A stretch of 64,000 nucleotides of DNA from Tepidanaerobacter acetatoxydans_A (GTDB taxonomy: Bacteria > Bacillota > Thermosediminibacteria > Thermosediminibacterales > Tepidanaerobacteraceae), in assembly GCA_022840405.1 (NCBI GenBank), contig JALHJR010000007.1, positions 1-64,000 of the forward strand. The letters run 5' to 3'. The translations under genes and the position numbers were made by a program. Shown here piece after piece: positions 1 to 7,623 of the stretch (positions within the stretch are counted from its first letter, which is position 1; every line of letters starts with the position of its first letter). Below the pieces are notes generated by a model. That model saw only the letters and a program-made list of their open reading frames with translations, made no database searches and was not told the origin of the DNA.

Positions 1-7
1 ATTATAG

Positions 8-13
8 TATAAT
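8..13 (+). promoter_or_regulatory. -10 box of the tRNA-Pro promoter
   Basis: A perfect TATAAT lies 8 nt before the first base of the tRNA. The -35 element would fall outside the window, so only half of the promoter can be seen. Confidence 0.5.
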
Positions 14-21
14 AGGTGCAT

Positions 22-98
22 CGGGGCGTAGCGCAGTTTGGTAGCGCGTTCGGTTCGGGTCCGAAAGGCCGTGGGTTCAAATCCCGCCGCCCCGACCA
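22..98 (+). tRNA. tRNA-Pro (anticodon CGG)
   Basis: A complete cloverleaf can be drawn. The acceptor stem pairs CGGGGCG (22-28) with CGCCCCG. The D arm is GCGC/GCGC, the anticodon stem TTCGG/CCGAA encloses the loop TTCGGGT, and the T arm is GTGGG/CCCGC with loop TTCAAAT. The discriminator A is followed by an encoded CCA. The anticodon CGG reads the proline codon CCG. No other tRNA is adjacent. Confidence 0.97.
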
Positions 99-133
99 TT
101 TGTTTATAAATATAATAATAATGTAGCTAAATC

Positions 134-175
134 AAAACCGCTTCGCACTAGAATACAAAAAGTGGTTTTTTGCTT
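134..175 (+). terminator. possible terminator after tRNA-Pro
   Basis: AAAACCGCTT at 134 can pair with AAGTGGTTTT at 160 (one G-T pair), followed by a T-rich run. The loop is long (about 16 nt), so this is a weak call. Confidence 0.4.
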
Positions 176-225
176 TTTAATATGGCCAAATTGCAAAAAA
201 GGGCTCAAACAAATATTCGATTTAA

Positions 226-252
226 GCAAAAAAATAAACCGCAATTTGCGGT
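226..252 (-). terminator. terminator of the Spo0E-like gene
   Basis: On the minus strand ACCGCA pairs with TGCGGT around a 3-nt loop and is followed by a run of T residues (A run at 226-236 on the plus strand). It sits 16 nt after the stop codon of the small gene at 268-429, which supports that gene being real. Confidence 0.7.
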
Positions 253-267
253 AGGAATAAAATTTTT

Positions 268-429
268 TTAAGTTTCACTCTTAATCAACTTTAATTGATA
301 TTCAAGAATTAGTTTATCAAGTTTCGAGCTGAGAAAATATACTTTCTTGTTGATTAAGCTTTTTTCAGCCTCTAGGGCTGAATACAATTCCCCTTTGGCT
401 TCATCTATCTCCTGTGCCAATCTCACCAT
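268..429 (-). CDS. Spo0E-like aspartyl-phosphate phosphatase (small protein)
   Basis: This is a 53-residue protein. Its C-terminal half contains LSSKLDKLILEYQ, which matches the Spo0E family signature (S-x-x-LD-x-LI-x-x-Y). That signature forms the second helix of a two-helix hairpin that removes phosphate from Spo0A~P in Bacillus. The ATG at 427-429 is preceded by AAAGGGG about 8 nt upstream, and a terminator follows the stop codon. It reads in the same direction as scfB, whose stop codon lies 229 nt upstream of its start; that gap holds no other gene. Family members are typically 45-90 residues. The role in delaying sporulation is inferred from the motif alone. Small size makes chance similarity possible, but ribosome site, terminator and motif agree. 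Confidence 0.72.
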   Translation of the reverse strand: MVRLAQEIDEAKGELYSALEAEKSLINKKVYFLSSKLDKLILEYQLKLIKSET

Positions 430-657
430 CTACACTACCCCTTTGCTGCCTATATATAGCAAATTTTATCATAGCATTTTCTCAAATTCAACTACAATTT
501 TATCATAAATATAGCATTTTCTGTAAAAATGTTGAGTTATCTAGCTATTATTACTTATTCTTGTCAATTTCAGCAAATTATTACCTTAAAATGGAACATA
601 GCTAAATTTTATAAATTTGCAAAATTGCATTTTTTTGACAAAAACTGTATATAATTT

Positions 658-2025
658 TTATTCATTAACCAAATTTAAGTATATTGCATATTCAATCCGT
701 TTTTTCTGCAATTCACAAGTAATTTCATACGGTTTTTTCATATCACCGTTTATTGTAAAATTATTGGCATTGCATCCACCACTGCAAAAATACCTTGCCC
801 AGCATGTATTACATTTTGGCTTAGAGAATACGTGAGTATCCTTCATTTCAGCAATTATATTTTCATCAAGTTCTCCTTCAAATACATTGCCAATTATAAA
901 TTTCTCCTGCCCTATAAACTGATGGCATGGATATATGTCACCAGAAGGGGTTATTGCCAAGTAATCACGACCTGCTCCACATGCCCAAAGTCTCTTATAT
1001 ATGCATGGACCATCATATATATCCACATTGAAATGATAAAATTTAAAGGGATTCTTAACCGATTCTTTCCTCTTTAGATACTCATTGGCAATTTTTTCAT
1101 ACTGCTTGAAAAGAATTTCTAAATTGTCTTGTTCTAGTAAATAATCACCATCTTTTCCAACAACCGGTTCAATAGATATCTCTTTAAAACCTAAATCAGC
1201 CATATGAAAGACATCTTCAGCAAAATCCAGATTATACTTTGTAAAAGTGCCCCGCACATAATATTCTTTTTTATCCCTCTTTCTCAATTCAACTATTTTT
1301 TTGATGTTCGAAACAATTTCATCATAAGTTCCGCTGCCATCGGCTCTTACACGGATGAAATCATTAACTTCCTTCCTGCCGTCAAGACTCAAGACGATGT
1401 TATCCATGTGCTCATGAAGATACTGTATAACTTCGTCATTAAGTAAAAGGGCATTTGTTGTGATTGTAAAGTGAAATTTCTTATGGCATAACTCTTCTAT
1501 GGACTTAGCATATGAAATAACCTCTCTTACAGTATCCATAGCCATGAGCGGTTCTCCGCCAAAAAAATCTATTTCTAAGTTTTTCATATCACCAGACTTT
1601 TCTACCAAGAAATCTACTGCCTTTTTCCCAACCTCAATACTCATCAATTCTCGTTTCCCATGGTAATCACCTTTTGAGGCAAAGCAATATTTACACCGTA
1701 AATTGCAGTCATGGGCAACGTTAAGACAGAGAGCTTTAACATATTGTCTTGTATCCAATCTATTCAGAATCGGATCAAGATTTATTTCGGTAAATAGGTA
1801 TCCCTCTTTCTTTAATGTTTCTATTTCTTCTAGGGCTTCTTTTATATTCTGCTTAGGATATTTCATTTCAAGTTCATTTAGAGCACTTTCAGTTACTAAA
1901 GAACATTCATCGTAATAATCCAGAATATCATAAGCTAAATCATCAAGCTGTAAAACCGAACCACTATTTACATCAAGCACCAAATTCTTATCAATTACTC
2001 TAAATTTATGGATTTGAGCTGTCAA
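658..2025 (-). CDS. scfB: SCIFF peptide radical SAM maturase (thioether-forming)
   Basis: A 455-residue radical SAM/SPASM enzyme. The N-terminal IHKF...VLDVNSG segment is the peptide-recognition region typical of maturases of the SCIFF (six cysteines in forty-five) precursor. The SAM cluster CNLRCKYC lies near residues 107-114. FFGGEPLM, the CGAG segment and the C-terminal Cys-rich CNTCWARYFCSGGC are SPASM auxiliary-cluster motifs. Family members install Cys-Thr thioether bonds. The TTG at 2023-2025 is chosen over the ATG at 2049 because GGAGAGG lies 6 nt before it and the family starts here. Unusually, no Cys-rich precursor gene is present immediately upstream (2050-2240) or downstream (430-657). 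Confidence 0.9.
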   Translation of the reverse strand: MTAQIHKFRVIDKNLVLDVNSGSVLQLDDLAYDILDYYDECSLVTESALNELEMKYPKQNIKEALEEIETLKKEGYLFTEINLDPILNRLDTRQYVKALCLNVAHDCNLRCKYCFASKGDYHGKRELMSIEVGKKAVDFLVEKSGDMKNLEIDFFGGEPLMAMDTVREVISYAKSIEELCHKKFHFTITTNALLLNDEVIQYLHEHMDNIVLSLDGRKEVNDFIRVRADGSGTYDEIVSNIKKIVELRKRDKKEYYVRGTFTKYNLDFAEDVFHMADLGFKEISIEPVVGKDGDYLLEQDNLEILFKQYEKIANEYLKRKESVKNPFKFYHFNVDIYDGPCIYKRLWACGAGRDYLAITPSGDIYPCHQFIGQEKFIIGNVFEGELDENIIAEMKDTHVFSKPKCNTCWARYFCSGGCNANNFTINGDMKKPYEITCELQKKRIEYAIYLNLVNE

Positions 2026-2254
2026 ATATATCCTCTCCCATTGTTGCAATAATAGCTGTTTTTATTTTGAACCGTTCTCATTTTATCATAAATGCCGCTC
2101 TTGATAAAGATAAGTTCTTAAAAATATGCAAAAAGAACCCATTGTAAGTAGGTCATTTCTTACTAATTAAATCACCTTTTTAAAACTTTCTAGTGCCATA
2201 AAAAACATAAATATGGTAATATAGTAAGAGAAAGTTTATTTGGAGGTGTGTTTT

Positions 2255-2650
2255 TTGATTAAATGGAAAGAAGAATATAAGATAGGTGTTGAACAAATCG
2301 ATAAACAGCATCAAAAATTATTTGAGATAGCCAATGAGGCTTATGAGCTTTTAAAAAATGACTTTTACTATGATAAGTTCGATAGAATCATAGAGATTTT
2401 AACACAGCTTAGAGATTATGCAATATACCATTTCAAGTCAGAAGAAGAATACATGCTCAGTATAAATTATAAGGGCTATCCAGCACAAAAAGAAGCTCAT
2501 GACAGCTTTGTTGACAAGCTTAACGCCGTAAAGCTAGATACCATAGACAAGAATCAGAATCAATACATACTTGAATTGTTGGATTTTATTATCAATTGGA
2601 TAAGTAACCATATCCTAGGTAGTGATAAACTTATAGTTTCTCAAAAGTAA
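2255..2650 (+). CDS. bacteriohemerythrin
   Basis: A 131-residue four-helix-bundle protein that binds O2 at a non-haem di-iron site. All ligands of the family are visible: His in DKQH, His and Glu in HFKSEEE, His in EAHDSF, and His and Asp in NHILGSD. The TTG at 2255 is preferred over the TTG at 2240 because GGAGGTG sits 6 nt upstream; translation then begins MIKWKEEYKIG, the usual family start. It is monocistronic, divergent from scfB. In an anaerobe it probably serves oxygen sensing or scavenging; this is inference. Confidence 0.93.
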   Translation: MIKWKEEYKIGVEQIDKQHQKLFEIANEAYELLKNDFYYDKFDRIIEILTQLRDYAIYHFKSEEEYMLSINYKGYPAQKEAHDSFVDKLNAVKLDTIDKNQNQYILELLDFIINWISNHILGSDKLIVSQK

Positions 2651-2930
2651 ACAAAGATGAGAAGATTATACGAATGATAGGCTTAAATATGCCCCGCATT
2701 AAGCTTTGCCATTTTAGGTTAATCTCCTTTTGAAAAAGCTTATGAATGCCGATATCCGATTTGGTTGATGCTTTAAGCTATGATGATATAGGTATTACGG
2801 GTGAATTATTATGAGTGAGTTAAAGGCCGAGAGCAAAAGCTTTATTTTATGCCTATGGCAGCTCTGAAAGCTTGGATAAAAACTTTACTTTATGATCACT
2901 GTCAAATTAATACATTTGACTTATAAGCAG
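2651..2930. other. gene-free stretch, possible degraded coding sequence
   Basis: No complete gene is visible between the hemerythrin and the RNase P terminator. Short open stretches on the plus strand (for example 2746-2814, ending ISDLVDALSYDDIG and a few more residues, and a second in another frame up to about 2922) have protein-like composition but are interrupted by stops and frame changes. I do not recognise a parent family. Confidence 0.25.
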
Positions 2931-2934
2931 CAAA

Positions 2935-2962
2935 CCCCCAAGGCAGCATAATGCCTTGGGGG
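2935..2962 (-). terminator. terminator hairpin of rnpB
   Basis: CCCCCAAGGCA and TGCCTTGGGGG form a perfect 11-bp stem with a 6-nt loop, 13 nt beyond the 3' end of the RNase P RNA. The T tract after it on the minus strand is weak (TTTG), so it may act as a processing or 3'-end stability element as well. Confidence 0.7.
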
Positions 2963-2975
2963 TTTAAAACTAAAT

Positions 2976-3350
2976 GAGTAAGTCTATAAGCCGAGTTCTG
3001 TTTTAGATAGTCATCTATCTAGGATGCCAGTTGCCTGACACCTCTAGCGACCATACCCGAGAGCACAGCGGGCCACCGTTTAAGCTCTCCTATTCGGTCT
3101 TGCTCCAAGTGGGGTTTACAGAGCCGAGAAGTCACCATCTCGCTGGTGAGCTCTTACCTCACCTTTCCACCCTTACTTGGCCATCTGCCTTACAGCAAGA
3201 ACGGTTAAAACCGTTACCAAAAATGCCAAGCGGTATCTTTCTGTTGCACTGTCCTTGAGGTCACCCTCACTGGGTGTTACCCAGCACCTTGCCCTATGGA
3301 GCTCGGACTTTCCTCGAGCAGTAATGCCCGCGACCATCTGACTTACTCAT
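2976..3350 (-). ncRNA. rnpB: RNase P RNA, class A
   Basis: The catalytic RNA that trims tRNA 5' leaders. On the minus strand the conserved elements appear in order: GAGGAAAGTCCGAGCTC near the 5' end, CAGTGCAACAGAAAGATACC, AAGGTGAGGTAAGAGCTCACC and, near the 3' end, AGAGG...GGCATCC and ACAGAACTCGGCTTA. The termini GAGTAAGTC and GACTTACTC pair to form P1, which sets the boundaries. The AAGGTGAGGTAAGAGCTCACC segment fits the class A (ancestral) type rather than the Bacillus class B type. It has its own promoter and terminator. Confidence 0.95.
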
Positions 3351-3377
3351 CATCTATCATTTTATAAGTGGATTATA

Positions 3378-3405
3378 ATTATAGCATAAGAATCATTATT
3401 GTCAA
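3378..3405 (-). promoter_or_regulatory. sigma-A promoter of rnpB
   Basis: On the minus strand a TTGACA (3400-3405) and a TATAAT (3378-3383) are separated by 16 nt. Transcription would start about 20 nt before the P1 helix of the RNase P RNA. Confidence 0.75.
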
Positions 3406-3440
3406 GTTTTATGAATTCCCATTTTTTAGATATCTAATTC

Positions 3441-3851
3441 TTATTCATCAAGGGCTTCATCAATCCCACGGTTTGCTAATTCATCAGCTCTTTTATTGTT
3501 TTCCCGCCTTACATGCCTAACCGTATAACTTTTAAATTCTTCCAGCAGCTTACAGATTTCTTTATAGAGAGGTTTAAGACCTTCATTTTTTACTTGATAT
3601 TCTTTATTAATTTGTTTTACCATAAGCTCACTGTCAGAAATAACTTCAATTTCGTCACAATCCATTTCTAAAGCTTCCTTTAAAGCTGTTATCATCGCGG
3701 TATATTCTGCAATATTATTGGTAGTTTCACCTATATACTCACTGATTTCTTTAATAACATTTTGATTTTCATCCATCAAAAGAACTCCGATTCCCGCATT
3801 CCCGGGATTACCACGGGAAGCGCCATCTGTATAAGCTATAACTTTACTCAT
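3441..3851 (-). CDS. ribonuclease HI family protein
   Basis: A 136-residue RNase H fold protein that is expected to cleave RNA in RNA-DNA hybrids. The acidic active-site positions are visible: Asp in AYTDGASRGNPG, Glu in NNIAEYTAM, Asp in VISDSELMVKQI and Asp in NKRADELAN. It lacks the basic handle region of E. coli RnhA, like the short Firmicutes and archaeal RNases HI. AGGAGG lies 4 nt before the ATG. It follows the zinc-ribbon protein gene by 21 nt and is probably cotranscribed with it. Confidence 0.9.
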   Translation of the reverse strand: MSKVIAYTDGASRGNPGNAGIGVLLMDENQNVIKEISEYIGETTNNIAEYTAMITALKEALEMDCDEIEVISDSELMVKQINKEYQVKNEGLKPLYKEICKLLEEFKSYTVRHVRRENNKRADELANRGIDEALDE

Positions 3852-3872
3852 AAGGCCTCCTATTTCAGCTTA

Positions 3873-4583
3873 TTATAATAGTATTCTTCCGCAATTCTCG
3901 CAATAAACCAAACCTACACACTGTTTAACTTCTAAGGCTATCATTACAGATATTTCAGTCATGCATCCGCTGCATTTTCTATCAGCTGACACCATTGCAA
4001 CAGGATTATGTTTAACCTTCTTGATTCTGTTGTATTTGCTTAAAATTTCCGGAGAAATGCTAGCCTCCAACTGCTGTTTTTGTTTACGTATCATATCTAT
4101 TTCTTCTTTTATTCTATCAATTTCCTGACAAGTTTTCAATCGTTTTTCATTGTATTCTTTTTTCTTTTTTGTAATTATCTCTTTGTCTTGTATAAGGCTT
4201 GTTTCCAAGTCGTCGAGTTCTTCCATCATTTCAAATGCTTTCTCCTCATAATCTTTCACTTTAAGCCTTGCAATGTCCTGCTTATCTCTAAGGATTTTAA
4301 GTTCTTTTATTGTTGTAACTTCACCACCGTAAATTCTTTCTTCAAACTGTTTTATCATATTACAATATTCATCTGTTTTCTGTTCAATTCGTTTTAGCTC
4401 TTTTTTCAAAAGGTTAACACGTTCCTTTTTATTTTTAAATTCCGTATCCAAATTATTTATAGTTTTTTTTAACTCAGACAAGTTTTTTAAAACAGGGTGA
4501 CTTTTTATAGTTTTTTCAAGCATCTTGCATTGACCTTCTACTTCTTGAAGTTTGTAAAGATTGTTTAACTCTTCCTTTATCAT
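3873..4583 (-). CDS. coiled-coil C4 zinc-ribbon protein (CdsZ/DUF164 family)
   Basis: A 236-residue protein. Residues 1-180 are charged heptad-rich sequence, a long antiparallel coiled-coil hairpin. The C-terminus holds a zinc ribbon with CSGC and CENCG as the two cysteine pairs. Homologues sit next to nif3 in many bacteria, as here. The biochemical role is not established in general; one described member (CdsZ) acts in regulation. The ATG follows GGAGGGAAAGCAGGCC. A terminator separates it from nif3. Confidence 0.85.
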   Translation of the reverse strand: MIKEELNNLYKLQEVEGQCKMLEKTIKSHPVLKNLSELKKTINNLDTEFKNKKERVNLLKKELKRIEQKTDEYCNMIKQFEERIYGGEVTTIKELKILRDKQDIARLKVKDYEEKAFEMMEELDDLETSLIQDKEIITKKKKEYNEKRLKTCQEIDRIKEEIDMIRKQKQQLEASISPEILSKYNRIKKVKHNPVAMVSADRKCSGCMTEISVMIALEVKQCVGLVYCENCGRILL

Positions 4584-4604
4584 GGCCTGCTTTCCCTCCT
4601 TTAA

Positions 4605-4637
4605 AAAAATAAAGAGAATAGGATAATCCCTATTCTC
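4605..4637 (-). terminator. terminator after nif3
   Basis: GAGAATAGG and CCTATTCTC form a 9-bp stem with a 6-nt loop and are followed on the minus strand by TTTATTTTTTT. The stem overlaps the nif3 stop codon. Confidence 0.8.
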
Positions 4638-5748
4638 ATATAATTACAAACGGATCTTCATTTTTAAATATGGCAATCTCAGCTTGTTTATTCAATAGCT
4701 TTATTTCTTGCTCAAGATAGCCCTTAAGCACCGGGAGTAAAAGATTTTCTGTAGAAAAGTGTCCGGCATCTATTATAGCAATGCCGGCAGCTTTAGCATC
4801 AAGTGCCTCATGGTATTTTAAATCACCTGTAACAAATACATCTGCTCCAGAGAATATCGCTGCCTGAATCAAGTCACCACCGGCACCTCCGCACACGGCA
4901 ACTTTTAGAATGTCTTTATTTAAATCTCCCACCGCTCTTATATGGGATGTGCCAAGTTTTTGCTTAACTGTTTTGCAAAAGTCCTTTAACAACACAGATT
5001 CCTTAATATATCCTATCCGGCCCAGACCAAAGGCCTTACCAGAATTCTCAAGAGGGTATATATCAAAAGCCACTTCTTCATAAGGATGGGTTTTCAACAT
5101 GGCACTAATAACTTTTCTTTGTAAACTTTCAGGAACAATAGTCTCAATTCTTATTTCGTCAACCTTTTCCAGCTTTCCCTCTTGACCGATAAATGGCTTT
5201 GAGCCGGCTAGAGGTTTAAATGTTCCAATACCGTTAACATTAAAACTACAGTGGCTATAATTCCCTGTATAGCCGGCACCTGCATTGCACATTGCATCTC
5301 TTACCGCATCTTTATAATCTTTCGGTACAAAGACAACTATTTTTTTTAATTTCTCTTCATAAGTTTGTTTTAAAATTTCTATATGCTGCAATTCTAAAAC
5401 ATTTGCCAGAATATCGTTAATCCCTCCGCAAGCAGCATCCATATTGGTATGAGCAGAATAAATAACGATGTTGTTGTTTATCGCCTCATAGACTATTTGC
5501 CCAAGAGGTGTATCTTTTCGTAAAGATTTCAAAGGTTTAAAAAAAAGCGGGTGATGAGATATTATCATTTCGAAACCATTTTTTGCTGCAAATTCAACAG
5601 TTTCAAGGGTAACCGTAAGGGTTAAAAGAATCTTGGAAACATTTTCGGAAAGGTCACCTATAGCAAGACCTGGATTGTCCCAATCTAAGGCAAGATTTTT
5701 AGGAGCCCACTTCTCCAATATCTGCACTATTGTTTGGCAAGCAATCAT
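4636..5748 (-). CDS. Nif3-like dinuclear metal center protein (YqfO type)
   Basis: A 370-residue protein of the Nif3/YbgI family with the inserted central domain (about residues 125-230) that is typical of the long Firmicutes YqfO form. Metal ligands are visible in MIISHHPLFFKP and, near the C-terminus, IIDAGHFSTE. The family has GTP cyclohydrolase I type 2-like structure, but its substrate is unsettled. Its ATG overlaps the trmK stop codon by 4 nt, so the two are translationally coupled, the conserved Firmicutes arrangement. Confidence 0.93.
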   Translation of the reverse strand: MIACQTIVQILEKWAPKNLALDWDNPGLAIGDLSENVSKILLTLTVTLETVEFAAKNGFEMIISHHPLFFKPLKSLRKDTPLGQIVYEAINNNIVIYSAHTNMDAACGGINDILANVLELQHIEILKQTYEEKLKKIVVFVPKDYKDAVRDAMCNAGAGYTGNYSHCSFNVNGIGTFKPLAGSKPFIGQEGKLEKVDEIRIETIVPESLQRKVISAMLKTHPYEEVAFDIYPLENSGKAFGLGRIGYIKESVLLKDFCKTVKQKLGTSHIRAVGDLNKDILKVAVCGGAGGDLIQAAIFSGADVFVTGDLKYHEALDAKAAGIAIIDAGHFSTENLLLPVLKGYLEQEIKLLNKQAEIAIFKNEDPFVII

Positions 5749-6428
5749 TTTATGACCTCCTCTAATGTTTTTAATAGTTTTTCATATTTCAGAACAGCTT
5801 TTTGGCAAGCCTTTGTATCGGAAACTTTTAAGTCTTTAATAATACCTTGCAAAATATTTATGCGATAATTAATATATTCGATTATCACAGGATTTTTTTT
5901 ATTGCGGATTACAGGACCTACTATAATATCAGTTTCATCAAATGGCGATAAGTTTGCTTTTCTAACTACTATTATCTCATAAAATTTATCATCTTCCCAA
6001 GTTACATCTTCATCAATTATCTTATATCCTATTTTAAAAAGGTATTTTCTCAATTCAGCCGGGTTTTTCATAGGCTGCAAAATAAGTTTTTCAAAAGAAT
6101 CAGCAACTTGCCTCGACTCATTTATTATATTAATGATTGTCATCGCTCCCATACCTGCTATAACAGCAATATCAGCTTCTGCAGGATTTATGGTATTAAA
6201 TCCCGGCCCCAACCGCAAATCAATAAAATCTTGAAGACCTGCTTTCGTAATATTTTCCTGAGCCTTTCTATAAGGCCCAGGAAGTATTTCGGTGGCTATG
6301 ACTTTCTCTGAAATGCCTTTATTGACTAAATAAATAGGTAAATATGCATGATCAGTTCCCACATCAACCACTGTTAAGCCTTTTGGAATCTTTGATGTTA
6401 TTGTTTGCAGTCTGTTCCCAAGTTTCAT
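5745..6428 (-). CDS. trmK: tRNA (adenine(22)-N(1))-methyltransferase
   Basis: A 227-residue SAM-dependent methyltransferase that makes m1A22 in tRNA (YqfN/COG2384 family). The SAM-binding motif I is VVDVGTDHAYLPIYLV near residues 20-35, and the catalytic-region AVIAGMGAMTIINII follows near residue 90. The position directly after rpoD and overlapping nif3 is the same as in Bacillus. The start MKLGNRL agrees with the family. Confidence 0.94.
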   Translation of the reverse strand: MKLGNRLQTITSKIPKGLTVVDVGTDHAYLPIYLVNKGISEKVIATEILPGPYRKAQENITKAGLQDFIDLRLGPGFNTINPAEADIAVIAGMGAMTIINIINESRQVADSFEKLILQPMKNPAELRKYLFKIGYKIIDEDVTWEDDKFYEIIVVRKANLSPFDETDIIVGPVIRNKKNPVIIEYINYRINILQGIIKDLKVSDTKACQKAVLKYEKLLKTLEEVIK

Positions 6429-6457
6429 GTTTAACCTCGATATAAAAAGTGGATTTA

Positions 6458-6490
6458 AGCAAAAAAGTGGAGAAAAAAAATCCCCACTAT
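6458..6490 (-). terminator. terminator after rpoD
   Basis: On the minus strand AGTGG...CCACT forms a hairpin followed by TTTTTT. It lies 10 nt past the rpoD stop codon and separates the primase/sigma genes from trmK. Confidence 0.7.
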
Positions 6491-6498
6491 TTTTTAAG

Positions 6499-7623
6499 TT
6501 ATTCTAGAAAGTCTTTAAGCCTTTTACTTCTACTAGGATGACGGAGTTTTCTTAAGGCCTTGGCTTCAATTTGCCTGATTCTCTCGCGGGTAACACCAAA
6601 AACCTGACCCACCTCTTCTAGTGTCCTAGGTCTTCCGTCATCAAGGCCAAACCTTAATCGCAAAACTTTTTCCTCTCTCGGTGTAAGAGTTTCCAGCACA
6701 TCTTCCAACTGTTCTTTCAAAAGAAGATAGGCGGCTGCATCGGCAGGGGCTAAAGCCTCATCATCTGGAATAAAATCCCCTAAAAAACTATCCTCTTCTT
6801 CGCCGATAGGAGTCGCCAACGAAACAGGCTCTTGAGCTATTTTCATTATCTCTCTTACCTTTTCAACGGGCAATTCCATTTCTTCAGCTATTTCTTCCGG
6901 CAGCGGGTCCCGCCCGAGTTCCTGTAACAATTGCCTTTGTATGCGGATCAACTTGTTTATGGTCTCAACCATATGCACCGGAATTCTTATGGTTCTGGCC
7001 TGATCGGCAATAGCTCTGGTAATCGCTTGTCTAATCCACCAAGTTGCGTATGTGCTGAATTTATAACCTTTCTTATAGTCAAATTTTTCTACTGCCTTCA
7101 TCAAACCCAGGTTGCCTTCTTGAATTAAGTCTAAGAAAAGCATACCTCTACCTACATATTTCTTGGCAATGCTAACGACTAATCGCAGATTAGCTTCAGC
7201 TAACCGGCGCTTTGCCTCTTTATCTCCTTCTTCTATGCGTTTTGAAAGCATTATCTCTTCCTCAGCCGAAAGAAGTGGAACCTTACCTATTTCTTTCAAA
7301 TACATCCTAACGGGATCATCAATGGCTACCCCTTCAGGAGCAGAAAGGTCTATTTCTTCAGTAGGAACTTCTTCCAAAGTTTCTTCCTCCGGGATTTCTT
7401 CGCCATCATCTAAAACCTCTATGCCCATTTCTTCAAAGGATTCATATATCTTGTCGATCTGTTCCGTGTCCAAATCTTCTATATCCTCTAAAGCATCCAT
7501 AATTTCTCCGTAGGAAAGCACACCATTTTTTTTGCCTTTTTCAATTAAATCTCTTACTATTTTCATTTTATCCTGAACAGGTTTTTTATCGCTTTTCTTT
7601 TCAATCTGCTCTTTTTTTGCCAT
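6499..7623 (-). CDS. rpoD: RNA polymerase primary sigma factor (sigma A)
   Basis: A 374-residue housekeeping sigma factor. Region 1.1 is present at residues 10-60, followed by an acidic linker. DPVRMYLKEIG marks region 1.2. Region 2 contains RLVVSIAKKYVGRG and KGYKFSTYATWWIRQAITRAI (the -10 binding helix). Region 3 follows, and region 4 ends with VTRERIRQIEAKALRKLRHP, the -35 binding helix-turn-helix. The start codon follows the dnaG stop directly, with GGGAGGGA upstream. The dnaG-rpoD order is the classical macromolecular-synthesis operon. Confidence 0.98.
   Translation of the reverse strand: MAKKEQIEKKSDKKPVQDKMKIVRDLIEKGKKNGVLSYGEIMDALEDIEDLDTEQIDKIYESFEEMGIEVLDDGEEIPEEETLEEVPTEEIDLSAPEGVAIDDPVRMYLKEIGKVPLLSAEEEIMLSKRIEEGDKEAKRRLAEANLRLVVSIAKKYVGRGMLFLDLIQEGNLGLMKAVEKFDYKKGYKFSTYATWWIRQAITRAIADQARTIRIPVHMVETINKLIRIQRQLLQELGRDPLPEEIAEEMELPVEKVREIMKIAQEPVSLATPIGEEEDSFLGDFIPDDEALAPADAAAYLLLKEQLEDVLETLTPREEKVLRLRFGLDDGRPRTLEEVGQVFGVTRERIRQIEAKALRKLRHPSRSKRLKDFLE

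Noticed and set aside
414..835. Two short plus-strand open frames
   Set aside because: AT-rich, without ribosome sites, and the second overlaps the end of scfB antisense.
3031..3258. 75-residue plus-strand open frame
   Set aside because: It lies wholly inside the antisense of the RNase P RNA gene and has no ribosome site.
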